The position numbers were made by a program, and so were the translations under genes. DNA of 64,000 nt. It comes from Biomphalaria glabrata. Lineage: Eukaryota; Mollusca; Gastropoda; Planorbidae. Under the pieces are notes generated by a model. It did not search any database. It was not told the DNA's origin and was given only the letters and a program-made list of their open reading frames with translations. Shown piece after piece: positions 12,334 to 36,439 of the stretch. Location of the stretch: the NCBI RefSeq assembly GCF_947242115.1, contig NC_074728.1, positions 7,572,425-7,636,424 on the forward strand, written 5' to 3'. The number at the start of each line of letters is the position of its first letter. Position 1 is the first letter of the stretch.

Positions 12334-12512
12334 TAATGGACCTCATTCACCAATCGTAAACAAACAACATTTTGCCACTTGGCTCTCTATATCTTCATTA
12401 CAAATTACGCAATCCATAAAGGCTGTCACGTGATACGTAATTTTCATTGTTTTATCAATATCATCACGTGGCTAAATGTTGTTTGTTTACGATTGGTGAA
12501 TGAGGTCCATTA
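12334..12512. mobile_element. Complete MITE with 40-bp inverted repeats (179 bp)
   Basis: The ends read TAATGGACCTCATTCACC and the exact inverse GGTGAATGAGGTCCATTA, extending inward about 40 bp through CGTAAACAAACAACATTT. The centre holds two CACGTG palindromes. The outermost TA may be the duplicated target, as for Tc1/mariner-type elements. It lies about 800 bp upstream of the receptor start codon. Confidence 0.7.
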
Positions 12513-12916
12513 CAGAAATAATACAAATAATAATAAAAATAATTATTCATAGTAAGTTGTGACCATATAATTTTGAATGATAAGTTTCATATTTATTTCA
12601 TAAATATTAAATCCAAGCTAATTGGGTGAAGGAAAATGCCGATTTTCCTAAAATTAAACCTTGGAAATATTAACATTTGAATCATTAGTCTGGGCGATCT
12701 ATTCTATTGATACTCTTCCCTTCTCTTAAATCCATCCCCCCCCCCCCCAGTACATAAAAATTGCGGAATAGCCTTGAGTGGTCCTTTATGTTCTTGATAC
12801 ATATTTTATACAAATGCCATGGCCGTATTTTATGAATGTCAGTATGTCATGTTATTATAGCAGTACATTGTGCCACGCCCAACCTAAACTATCGCTTTCT
12901 CCCCACCCCTCAGCCC

Positions 12917-12923
12917 TATAAAG
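12917..12923 (+). promoter_or_regulatory. Possible TATA box of the receptor gene
   Basis: TATAAAG lies about 240 bp before the proposed receptor start codon. There is no other support for a transcription start here, so this is only a candidate. Confidence 0.2.
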
Positions 12924-13157
12924 ACACACAAAAAGACACAATTAAAACAACCTTGACTTTATGAAATGGTCAGTCCATCCCGGCTCACAACCTTATTTGT
13001 CAACCGCGGTCTCGTGATCTAATTGACGGCCAAAAACTCGTGTGTCACAGGCCGCTGTTGTTGGAGCTGCTCACTACTAGTGCCGGGGCATTGTATCGTC
13101 TGGCACTCAAAAGGGGCATGAGCTTCAGGAGTTGGTGTCTGACAGAGGCATGCAACT

Positions 13158-16100
13158 ATGGTTCTTGTTACATTCATCTTGTGTCTCTTGACTAGTAAGT
13201 GTAATTATTTTACAAATACCTTCAATCTCTGAGATCATATCAAATAGACGATGTATAGCTTTATATTAATATAAGGCTTATATCAAGTTGCCAACTTTTT
13301 CTTTTTCAACTTTTTTTCACTTTTTCTGTCTGTATGGTAAACATTTAGTACACGTTATGTTTCCAACACACATCCTCGGATCAAGCTGAAACTGTGCAAA
13401 ATTATTCACATTATCTATGCAATACATGAATCAATTAAAGGGGCTGCACAATGAAAAATCTATTTTATTTATCATTAAAAAGGTAAAATAACTTTATAAG
13501 CAGTTATATTTGAGAAAATATTTAAAAAAATCAACTTGTAAGAAAAAAAAGTCACTGGTTGCCATGAAAACGGCGGCCATCTTGAAAAAAACAACAATTA
13601 GTCAATTAATTACTGGTTATTAATTAATTTGTTTGATACCAACAAGGGAAATTAATCCGTCGGTATTCACAGATCGGGTTTAGTCCCCTTAAATAATTGT
13701 ACATATTTTTTCTTCCACACACATTTTTGGATGAAGGAAACCTTAAACAGTTTTTTAGTGTAACTAAACAAAACATGACTGAATTAAATGTTAACCATTT
13801 AATCAATTAATCATTGGTAATTAATTATTTTCTTTAATATCGAAAAGGAAAATAAATGCTGCATTATTGAGATATTTCATTTCATTTTGCGGTTCTTTCC
13901 CTTAATTTGTTTTTTACATTTAACACGAAGATAAAGCTACACTTTATGCACACACACACACACAAATGCACACACACAGACACGCCCATATTTGAATGTA
14001 ATTTTATCTAACCCGAGACTAGCAGGGGTGGTTAGTTTTCTATGCTCCCTCCACTCACTGCTAGAGCGACCTTATTCATCTTAATAATCACCAATTCATT
14101 GAGTTGCAAATTAGGGCGGCCTCCCAGCCTCTTAGAACGCACACCTTTTTATGTAAGCTCTAGGCTGTTCTTATGAATCAACCCACTCCCACTGCCTGTC
14201 TGGTATAAATCTCGTACACGTTATTTCTCCCACTTCCCTTTCTGGAATCAAGTTGAAACTTCGCACAATTATTCTTTGTCGAATACAACGCATGATCAAT
14301 AAATTAATTAATAAATGGTAATAATTTAATTTTACTTTATATAGAAAACGGTAGATACTTATTTCAGTATTGAGATATATGGCAGTAATTGCGCGTTTTT
14401 TTTTACTTTATGTTTTGCTTGTTTTTCAGATGTGATCAATATTGTTTCGCTGTCGTGTCGCCAAGAAAACGCACACTTTTTGTTTATACTGGATTGCAGA
14501 CGACAAATAGAAGAACAGTGGCGGTTCACACAGGACACGAGGCTCATTTTAAAAACAAGCGCGCATATTTGGAGCAAAAGTTTCGAATATTTGACATTCT
14601 CTGCTGAATCAGGCGTGTACGACCCGGAAGCTACGTTCGACGGGGACTTAGACATAGACCAACTGAAACACAAATGTACCGAAACGTTCCCCATAGAAGA
14701 CATGCTGTATCAATCAAAGGAAAAAGATTTCTTAATGTCCTTTATTTTTGTCTCTAACTTTACCCAGAATGCAACAATATCAGACGACATCCTGCAGACG
14801 ATACTAGTTGGTTTACAAGAGAACCAGATGCTCAACACTTTTTTCCTATTAGAATCGTCTGAAAGAGATTTACTTCCGGAGCACAAGTCTATACATTACT
14901 TCCGTTCCTTCCAAGACGCTAACTTTGAGGATTTTTATTCATTAATATGCAAATGCCCAAATGATAAAAATACTATCAGACATTCGTACGCTAATGTCCA
15001 GACTTCCTTCTACCATCTCATCAATGGCCTAACCATAAGTAACGTGGACGCTGGGACGCTGTGTGCGGAGAGATACAACAGTTATTTGGTCTCCTTTGAA
15101 TCGTATGAAGAAATAAACTTAATCACAGAGATGGTTGAAAACTATACAATAGATAATGAAATAAACAAAACCCTTTTACACACTGGATTAAAATGGGGAT
15201 ACCAGGGCATTGCCTTACTTATGGATTCAAAAAACCCATTTTGGTTGGACAATAGTTTTAATTACGTTAAAGGTAAGGAATGTTTTGTCTTGAGATTTTC
15301 GGGTAAAGGGGACACTCCTAAAGGTCTGGATTATAATTTTCAACCAGTAGAATGTAATGAGGATCAAATCTCTGTCATTGTCATCTGTGAATGCCATCAG
15401 CAAATCAATAATGAAGAAATATTTTCTCACGCATCCTTACAAGAAAGCGACTTTGCATTCACTAATTTCGACAAACTTATTGATCTCTTAAAAGGCGAGT
15501 TTGTTTTTGATTTCTCCGTCAGGATTTCTGTAGAATTTCAAAGTTGCACTATTAACAACAACAGCTCAAGCGATTACTTGCCCTCAAAAATTTGCTCAGA
15601 AATTGTGCTGAACGTATTAGAAAGAGATACTTTAATGCATCCATCAATTTCAGTTTATTTTGACCATTCTCTAAAGAGAATTGGCAAATTTATTTATACA
15701 AAGCAACGTATTAGTGTTTCGAACTGTACACATTATAAGCAATGTCAAGAAAAACATCTCAAGCCGACTTCTGAATCGTATGAGGGCAAACTGTCTATCT
15801 TGTGTGCCCATGACACGGGTAATACTACTAATCAGGAATCGTGTAAAAAATATGAAATCGACTCCAGTATACTTCTCGATACTGTGGAACTCCATGGAGA
15901 GTCACACTACAGATGTATTAAGTTCATGGATAGTACTTATAACGAACATCTAAAGGATTGTAACAATTTCGTCTGTCCGAAAGGGTTCATTAAATGTCCA
16001 AACTCGTATTGCGTGTTCATGCATGACATCAACGACGGTGTGCCTGATTGCCCGTTTGGCGAGGAAGAGTTCGTGTTTAACCGTCTGGAACGTTTTGTCA

Positions 16101-17767
16101 GCGTGACATTTCTGCTCAGTGATGTTTGTATCAACAGGGGCAATGGTGGCACGCTCAATAACACCTTTGTTTGCCGAGTCCCATGCCCCTATGGGCATAG
16201 CTGTCTGTCAAGCAAAAGTACAAACAATAAAGGTGAAACATCAATAGAGTACTACACAATACACCTCCCACTGTACGTTGTGTCTGACTCCATTCTACCC
16301 ATTGATTTTATTATTAAACTCCCTGCGTTTGGTCTTATCGCGTTGGATGGTAGTGATTGCAAAAGGACAGACTTTGATACATCTTTCAAATTCTGGCGAC
16401 TCTCCGACCTTTTGTGGCTTGATCTTAGCAATAATAATTTAATTACCAGTGAAGAGATGACGTTATTTTCGAAACTGGAGAAATTATTATTTCTAAATCT
16501 GTCGTTCAATATAAATTTGAATATTGACGGCGACTTTAAATTTCCCGAGTTGCTAGAAACTATTGATCTGTCTCACACGAAAATTTCGTCCTTAGGAGAT
16601 CAATGTTTTCAAAGATTAAGAAATTTAAAACATCTTAATCTCAGCTTTACACAAATAATCAGATTTAAAGATATGGGAATACCAGAGTACTTTATTCTAG
16701 AGAGCCTTTATATACAAGGATTACATATGTCCGTTATTCAAATAGATTTTTTCAAAGGTTTGACCATAGAGTCTGGTGTATGGACAAGCGATTATAAGTT
16801 GTGTTGCCCACAAATATTGAACAAGAATATATCTGCGAACAAATGTCATTCTCCTATGGATGTCATCTCATCGTGTAAACATCTAGTGGGTGATGTCATC
16901 AAAAGAGTTGTCATTTGGATAGTGGGTCTCTTTACTTTATCAGGCAATGGCATTGTACTGGCTTACACCCTTGTTTTCAACAGACAGGTCTTGAAAAAAG
17001 CATACGGTCTGTTTGTAACGGGTCTTGCAGTCTCAGATTTCCTCATGGGGATCTATTTAACCATTATTGCCAGCGTCGACATTTACTTTCAAGACGTCTA
17101 CGTCCTGGAGGAGATTGAATGGAAAAAAGGATTTGTTTGTGCCTTGTCTGGGTTTTTATCCACCTTCTCCAGTGAAACGTCGACCTTTTTCATTTCTTTG
17201 ATAACAGTAGAACGCTTCCTGTGTCTAGCTTATCCATTTGGCGAATATCGTTTCTCGAAGTTTTCAACTTGGATGTCATTTGCGCTTTCTTGGATGACAG
17301 CGTGTATTCTGGCATTGGTCCCAGTGATTGTGTCTGATTGGAAGATTTATTCCTCTAACGGACTGTGTCTAGCTCTCCCATTCAGCTCCACTCTCACCAA
17401 AGGCTGGCAGTTCTCTTTTATAATATTCATTGGACTGAATTTCGTTTTGTTTTTGCTGATAGCGTTCGGCCAAGTCGCTATATTTGCTAGCATTACCAGA
17501 AATAGAGTCGCCGGGAGTAATAATTTGAAACTAAAATCAAAAAGAAGATCAGAAGATCTAACTGTGGCCAAGAAATTGGCCATGGTGGCCATAACGGACT
17601 TTTTGTGTTGGTTTCCGATAGGTATCATTGGTTTGCTCTCTCTAAAAGGTTATCGAATAGATCGTGATATTTACGCTTGGGTCGCTGTCTTTGTGTTGCC
17701 TGTAAACTCAGCATTGAACCCAATTATCTACACTGTTCCAACTATATTCAACAGATATAGACATTAA
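13158..17767 (+). CDS. GRL101-like G-protein-coupled receptor with C-type-lectin-like, LDLa and LRR ectodomain
   Basis: Cell-surface receptor expected to bind an extracellular ligand and signal through G proteins; the ligand is unknown. Exon 1 (13158-13194) encodes MVLVTFILCLLT, a signal-peptide core, with donor GTAAGT. Exon 2 (14430-17767) follows a TTTTTCAG acceptor in frame; the product is 1124 residues. In order: a C-type-lectin-like domain (about 204-330, conserved C, W and C, ending VICE); an LDLa module (about 526-560, CVFMHDINDGVPDCPFGEEE); leucine-rich repeats (about 674-758, LLWLDLSNNNL, LKHLNLSFTQI); and a rhodopsin-type seven-helix region (about 839-1110) with ERF in place of DRY, CW.P in helix 6 and NPIIYT in helix 7. 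The intracellular tail is only about ten residues. Known GRL101 of Lymnaea has many LDLa modules; here I see one plus a lectin-like domain. The large single exon suggests a retroposed ancestor. Exon 1 is inferred from phase and signal-peptide character; everything from 14430 on is firm. Confidence 0.9.
13320..14400 (+). repeat. Cluster of three interspersed repeat A copies inside the receptor intron
   Basis: The 1.2-kb intron is mostly repeat A: copies at about 13320-13450, 13600-13915 and 14205-14400, each with the CACGTTATTTCTCCCAC-like start or the TATTGAGATAT...TTCTTTCCCTT-like end. The last copy ends about 30 bp before the exon 2 acceptor. A (CA)n stretch lies at 13949-13978. Confidence 0.65.
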
Positions 17768-18068
17768 TATTCTCGTTGATCATATGTCATCTGTTGAATG
17801 CACTGGTTTATTTTTTTTTTTTTGTTTTTGAAAAAAAAAAAAGATTCTGGTCTCTTTTTTTTACAATACCTCTATTCAAGTCAGAACTTCGTAGAAACGT
17901 CAGAAACCTGGATCCAGGTACCTGCACAGCTGATCTCAAAAATGGCTCAAACGATTTTTCTAGAAATTTAACAATCAATGTAGGCGCTGAGAAAAGAATT
18001 AGGCCTACTGGCTCGTTAGCCACACGGGGAAAACTTTAGTTTGACAGTAATAATTTTTGCAAAGTAAA

Positions 18069-18074
18069 AATAAA
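18069..18074 (+). promoter_or_regulatory. Candidate polyadenylation signal of the receptor gene
   Basis: AATAAA, repeated as AATAAATAAAT, about 300 bp after the receptor stop codon. Best match I see in the downstream 400 bp. Confidence 0.4.
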
Positions 18075-18344
18075 TAAATCTAAATATGGCTTTACTTTAC
18101 TTAGGAAAAAACAGATTGAAATCAGCCTTAGTGTACCGAAATTATACAATGATAGGGTATATTTAAAGTTGCTTAAATTTTTTTTTGAAAGAATATCAAA
18201 GTTTACAATTTTTTTTAACTAAAGCAAAATAGATAACATCTAGATTCGAGATATAGAAGTAGATCTAGACTAGATCATTAAGAGTTCTACATCAGAAGTC
18301 TAGGTCTAGTATTAAAAATGGATGTCTATATTTTGATAATATCG

Positions 18345-18570
18345 ATAAATCGATATGCTAGGACAAATTTGTACAATTGCTCATTTTCCCCTAGTGCTAT
18401 TAGAGCATGGAATGGGTTGCCCGAGCCAACCAGAAAAAACAACAACAGTGACTTAGCAGAATTTAGGTCTTTGGTTAACATGCGTGACAAGATTGACCTA
18501 GGAACAAGTGTAGGAAGTTATCATCTTTTTTGAAGTAACATCTGAATTTTATAAGATAAGATAATCGAAC
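18345..18570 (+). mobile_element. 5'-truncated LINE tail (TAAGA-tailed family)
   Basis: The peptide [20 protein letters not shown] matches the C-terminus of the longer LINE fragment at 35214-35815, and the copy ends with the family tail TATAAGATAAGATAA. Related copies are at 24840, 32565, 35214, 41545 and 51612. Confidence 0.8.
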
Positions 18571-21104
18571 TGAACGATGTCCCGTAGGCTGAATTGGTAT
18601 AGACACACTTTCACAGAGTTAAAATCAAGTGTTTGAAACCTGTTATAAACCCACATTTTTTTATTTATTATATTGTAAGATACACAATGGAGGTCATACA
18701 TATGCAAATTAAATGTAAATTTTTTAAAATGTTTTTCTTGTTTTACGACATAGTTAGACTGTTTATCTTTTTATTTTAATAATTCTTTGACACACGTAAA
18801 TATCTGCCTGGTCGTGTGGTACGTATTACTGGCTGTCATCGCGATGTTCCCGAGTTTGAACCTGTCCGCTTCCAACCATTTCAGTAATGAGGAAGGCTTG
18901 AATGAAACCTAAAACTTATAAAACAAAACCAACCAATCACGCAGTTAATTACAGAGCCTTTCATAATATATTTTTTCTATCAATTAGTCTCACCGGAAAT
19001 CCAGATCTCACTTTTTTGACTGCTCTAACTCAGAGGTTCTCTAACACTTTGAACCCGGGGAACCCAGTTTGGGAACCACTGCATTAATACATCTAACGTG
19101 TTTGTCTCAACCACTTCGCGATGAACATTTGATTGATATTTGAGACCCTAGTTATAGAACTCTTCAGTTGCTAGGTTTAACCACTTATTAAAACTTTCTT
19201 TAAATAGGAAACTAGAAAACGCTAATTTTGTAAATAAAAGAAGGTAGGTTTTAAAAGATGTAAAATTGTTAGAAATAAATTGATCTTTTCTTTTTTAAAG
19301 ATAGTGATAGAAATTGTGTTTGTTTGTTCTTATATTTGTATTGCTCTAGCAATATTCAATTAATTTCTTTTTCTTTTTTTTTTTTTTTCAAATATATCTT
19401 CGTGTTAATAATTATAGCTCTTATATAGCGCTACTTTCATGCTTATTGCATGCTCAAAGCACTATGATCCAATCTCGTTTGTGGATCAGTTGGGAGGGAG
19501 GGGGAGAAAAGGGGGTATCTGGGAGAAGGTTTTCCGTGCTGCCTTTAGGCGCTCACTTAACACAAGCCCTACTTCACGGGTAGCCAAGCCAAGTTCAAGC
19601 GTACTTAGCCTCTCGATCAGGCTTCCCATCCTAACCCTAGCTATCTAGATACATACAAACATTATAGGCCTAGAGGAAGGCCCTTGTAGAGCAGGCGTTT
19701 AAGATGTAAAGCCAACGAAAACAGATCTCCCTCCTGAAACCCAAACCCTTAAGTTTTATCGCTATTCTTGTCTATGGACAATCACTTCTTTCTATGCCTC
19801 TTATTATTTTACAGGATCTTCACGGGTTCAGGGGACTGGACACTGGACCGAGATTTCGAATACGGCTCTAACGATTTTCCCAGAAATGAGAAAGCTTATG
19901 TATATTTTAAGGAAACAATTATAACCTCGTTGGCCGCAAGGTAAAAAGACTCGTCTAACCGTAAAAAAATTGTAAAAATAAATTGTCAGAAAATGAATTA
20001 AGGCTTGCGTCTTTTTGGTTTATTTTCAGTGTGAATTCCCGTTCTCGACTCAAATGTGTCTGTGTATTTAGTCAATAAATCGACTCTCACGAACCTTTTG
20101 CGCACCGTCTCATGTAGAATTCATCAGCTGGAAGTTTAATAGAAGAATTTGAATGTGCAAAGTTCTTTAGGGAAGACTTCGTGTAATAATGAAGCATTTA
20201 CAAGAACAAATAGAATAAGAAATTAAAGACGATCAACAGCTTTAGACAAGAATAATGGATTTCAAATAAGATTAGTAAAAACAGATGGAAAATTAGCCTG
20301 ACTGCAAGAGACCAGCATCAGCATTTTAATATATAGACTTTTATTACATCGAACTATTCTACTTTATACTTTTCTTTTGGTAACTCTAACTGTCTGATAA
20401 ACGCAATTAGAGGATATTTAGGTCCGCCTTAGAGTTTGTGTGAAACACAAGCTCCTTTTGTAATTTTGTAATGTATAGAATTTCTTTACATAGACTTATT
20501 CCACTTTATGATATTTCTTGTGTTTGTTTGTAACACAATGTGTGAATTATGTTGTATTGGAACTAGTTAAGCTCAAGTTTGTCATGTCATTGTCTGAGTT
20601 AATGCGTCCTCTTTTTTTGAACCTGCGTCATACGCACATGCCTACTCAAGAAACAAACAAATCGCTTGGAAGTGACAACCTTGTGCGCAACAGTTGTTCT
20701 AATTAGTTAGACTGAATCAGACTCCTAACAATGAGACATTTTTGGTGGTAAATATTTTTTTAAAACTATAAAGCATTCATTCGTGTACATGCTTCGCTAT
20801 CTGTTTATCTCATTGGATACACCTGCAAAGTATCATTACTTGGTGGACTTTACCTCTCATTACAGAGCACGTCAGTTTGAACACATTCTTGTATACATCA
20901 ATTGGTAAGTCAGTATTTTAGAATATATTTGTCTACACAAGTAAAAAGAGCTCTCTGTAATTAGTAAAAACATGTTCATTAAATGCAAAAACTGTTAGAC
21001 AAATTTCCATACGGACAATTAAGATTATTATCATTATTATTAGTAGTAGTATTAGTATTATTAAACGATGTTACAGGAAATTATTTCTTTCACATAGTTT
21101 TCTT
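18571..21104. other. Spacer between receptor and ligase A, first part
   Basis: No gene recognised. It contains two diverged tRNA-like SINE heads (near 18580-18655 and 18805-18890, the second with a GAGTTTGAACC B-box-like motif), a short hAT-type relic at about 19030-19086 (AGAGGTTCTCTAAC against GGGAACCACTGC), and a 19424-19650 stretch beginning TATATAGCGCTACTTTCATG that looks like a known style of snail interspersed repeat. The rest is AT-rich. Confidence 0.4.
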
Positions 21105-21320
21105 GAAGGTGCGGTTGCTGGGTGTAAAGCGCTTGGTTTCCAAATCAGGTGTACCGAATTCGAATTCTGGTGAAGAATGGGATTTTTACTTTCGAGATCC
21201 ATGATTCCACCCAGCAATAAATGAAACTTGACATTAGTTGGGAAAAGTGATAGATAGATGACCTTCACATCTTCTGCCCCATAGATCAAGAGTTCTAAAA
21301 GGGGAACTTTACTTTTTTTT
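21105..21320 (+). repeat. tRNA-headed SINE copy
   Basis: Head TGAAGGTGCGGTTGCTGGG, GTAAAGCGCTTGG and B-box-like GAATTCGAATTC, then the family body ending AAAAGGGGAACTTTACTTT. Diverged but full-length-like. Confidence 0.65.
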
Positions 21321-21504
21321 TTTACTTAACATAATTTTGACGGAGTAAAAATAAAATAGATAGAAGTAAAACAACAAACATTTTGAATTCGAATTCTACA
21401 AATAATAAAATTGCACATGTTTTTATATAAGTATCGAGTATAGATATAGAATAAAATATATTAGCTAAAAAATACTTTTTTTTTCTTATTTCGATCACAT
21501 TCAA

Positions 21505-21700
21505 CTTCACCTATTCTTTAGTCTGTTCGACCGTTGGGACACCACACAAGATTTGTCGATCGTCTTTCTCCATTCCTCTCTGTCTTTTGCCTTGGATCGA
21601 ACCTCTTTCAATGGAAGGCCCGTCCATTCTTTTATTCTGTCTTCCCATCGCTTTCTCTGTCTGCCTCTTCTTCATTTTCCAGCTTCTGTTCCCTGCACGC
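21505..21700 (-). mobile_element. LINE 3' fragment (WEDNI tail family)
   Basis: The minus strand encodes an R/K/E-rich tail with GRQNKRMDGPSIERGS followed by QILCGVPTVEQTKE, matching the 38690-38885 copy at DNA level (ACACCACACAAGATTTGTC). This tail is common at the C-terminus of non-LTR retrotransposon polymerases. Confidence 0.6.
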
Positions 21701-22301
21701 CTGGAGTTTAACAAATAACATAAACATTTTATATAGACATGAATGAAACTGCAGTTAGTGTGATGGATTTAGATTATTCTATAGATGGACATACAACGTT
21801 TTAGATACTTTAAAAATCTTTTAAAGAATGAGTTTAAGGAAAATTAAGATTGAATGCTCATCATATGCAACACAAATTGTGGCCGGATGTGTGGAAATAT
21901 AAGGCCTGGTTTTGTTATCCAGTCCCAGTCTGATTTTACTAATGTAAACACTAAACGATTCCGAAATTCCAGATCTACAAATTCTTTCCAATCATTCAAT
22001 TCTATAAAGACTTCCGGTAAAGCTGATGAAACAATATGAAGGACAAGTCAACATTTTTGAGGGTTAGGTCTAGATATCCGTCCAGATTTTTTAGCGTGTT
22101 TTCAATCGTGTCGTGTGAAGTTTAACAATGAAAATAATTTCTTTAAAAATTAGCTTTTTTTTTATTACGTGTTAAAATTACGTCTAAATGTGTTTACAAA
22201 CTGTGTTTTCTGGACCTAACTTCAATTTATGTTTGCAAATAACCACTTGTAAACCCTTTTTGTTTTCCACAAAAGAAATTAGAAATTTCAGAAAAAGACA
22301 G

Positions 22302-34270
<11,969 letters not shown>

Positions 34271-34794
34271 AAAAAAAAAAAGTCAAGGTCAACAGTTCCA
34301 ATAACTATTTGTATAGTTTTACACGTTTTGCATATTTATTCATTTTTAACATCGAAAAAATTTTTTTTTTATAAACTGACAACTTCCAACAAAAATGTCA
34401 TTTTCGTCCCATCATAAAAGAGCATTAAATTTACCAATATATTTTGGTCTTTTCTTTTTATTATAAAAGGATATATCAGTAAAAATAACTTGCATTGTAA
34501 TTAGTTGATAGATGTTTTTTTTATATTTAACTCTCACGCTTGACAAGAAAAAAAAAATATAAATGTTATTCCAAAAGGCAGAGTAACAAGTTCGCACCCC
34601 CCCCCCCCCCCGAAAAAGAAAAGAACCTCTACGTTCTAGAACCTAGATGACCAGCGAACGTTTAAGAATGGTCCATTACCTGTTGTTTCGTAAATACATT
34701 CAAGCGACTTGCTGGAAAAATAATTGAAAGACAGGGTCAAACAATTGTGATTCTTCCTTTTTACAAAACTCATGTCAACTCACTCTGTCTAGTA
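34271..34794. other. 3' region of ligase A
   Basis: A 3' untranslated region is expected. The nearest signal-like hexamer is ATTAAA at about 34424. A run of about 14 C follows near 34597. No other gene seen. Confidence 0.4.
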
Positions 34795-35010
34795 CAAATC
34801 TTGTACACGTTATTTCTACCATTTCCCATTGTTGGATCAAATTAAAACTTCCCAAAACTATTCATTGTTCATAACAAATAATTAATCATTTTTTATCAAC
34901 CAATCAATTAATTAATTAGTGATAATTAATTAATTTTGTTTGATATAAAGGGAAATAAACATTACAATATTGAGATATATGGATGTAAATATGCGGGTCT
35001 TTCCATCATA
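34795..35010 (+). repeat. Interspersed repeat A
   Basis: TACACGTTATTTCTACCA start, GGATCAAATTAAAACTT, TTGTTTGATATA and ATTGAGATATATGG, ending GCGGGTCTTTCC. Confidence 0.75.
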
Positions 35011-35213
35011 TATAACCTCATATATATTTTTTTAAATATTTTGTTTGTTAAATACTCTGAATAAAAAACAAGCCAGGTTGTGTAGGTGTTGATCAGTTTA
35101 CATAGAAAGACAAGCACTATTATCTAGCCCTTGCTTCTGCATTATTTATTATTGTTTAGTTGCATTTATCATGGTGATTTTACATTTCATTTTAAGTTTT
35201 CCATTCTTGAATG

Positions 35214-35815
35214 TCTTATCTTATATAATACAGACGTTACCTCAAAAAAGAAAATGATTACGTCCTACGCGTCATGCATTTAGTCATGCATATTAACCAA
35301 TGACTTAAATTCAGCCAAGTCACTGGTTTTCCTGGCTAGCTCAGGAAACCCATTCCATGCTCTAATAGCACTAGGGAAGAAGGAGTATTTGTACAAATTT
35401 GTCCTAGCATATGGGACGAGGAATGTGCCTTTATCTTTGTGTCTTTCAGAGTATTTTATTAAATTTTGTTTTTGTATTTGAAGATTATGGTTCAGTGTTT
35501 TATCTATGATTGCTACTTTACTTTTGAGCCTTCTGTCCTGAAGGCTTTCTAAATTTAGTGATTTTACTAAAGGTGTTACTCTAGTCAAATGTGAATATTC
35601 GTTTGTTATGAATCGCACTGCTCTATTTTGTGTCTGTTCCAGTTTTTTAATGTTTTCTTGAGTTGAGGGGTCCCAAACAGAGGATGCATATTCTATTATT
35701 GGCCTAACCAAGGTTAAATAACATTTTAGTTTTATGTTCTTATTTGATTTATAGAAATTTCTTAGAATGTGGATAGACTTCCAAAGAAATAAAAGTTCAA
35801 CCAAAATCGTATTGT
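35214..35815 (-). mobile_element. LINE reverse-transcriptase C-terminal fragment (longest copy of TAAGA-tailed family)
   Basis: A 174-codon minus-strand frame (35280-35804) encodes the thumb-like end of a non-LTR polymerase: LKCYLTLVRPIIEYASSVWD, then KLEQTQNRAVRFI, SLQDRRL and SAIRAWNG. It stops and ends in a 3' TATATAAGATA tail (TATCTTATATAATAC on the plus strand). The phrase LVRPIIEYASSVWDP is standard in this class. 5'-truncated; no endonuclease or catalytic palm. Confidence 0.92.
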
Positions 35816-36439
35816 CTCCCTTCAGTCTATAATAGCCTGTCTAACAGTTTGCGCGAGTGCTGTAACATTTAAGAAACAAAATATTAATATTATTTGTTGT
35901 TGTAAAATATACTTTTATTAGTTTTGGGTAGTACTAGATAATTTATTCCATTTCATGCTTTTTTTTGTGTGGTATATTGTTATAATTTTCTAAATATAAT
36001 ATTGAAACATATACTATTTGACATTCAAATGCTTAATTGTGTGTTTCTCAATGTTATTACTTCTCTGATTTACCTTTAAAGATTGCACAAAATAAATAAA
36101 ATATTAAAATATAATTTTTCTCACGGGGCCACATCCAGCTAACATTCACTACCAGTGCATATCTCATAGAATCTTAACTATATGGAATTTTTCAAAAATT
36201 GTTTTTTGCAATGTAATAATTTGACAAATAGAAATCGATATTTAATAGAGAAAACGATATATATATATAGCAGTAATAACGTTTTTGCCGTCAATCTTAA
36301 CTTTACAGAAATTTTCCAAAACACCCCGACATCACTCTGATTATTAATCGTGCACATTGTATGATTAATGATTACGTTATACAGTGGTAATTCGTATCTG
36401 TTGAATTCGTTTACGCACGCCCAACTAACCGTTAGATTA

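Noticed and set aside
14359-17628. Minus-strand and shifted frames within the receptor exon
   Set aside because: Shadows of the 1111-codon plus-strand frame; no independent motifs.
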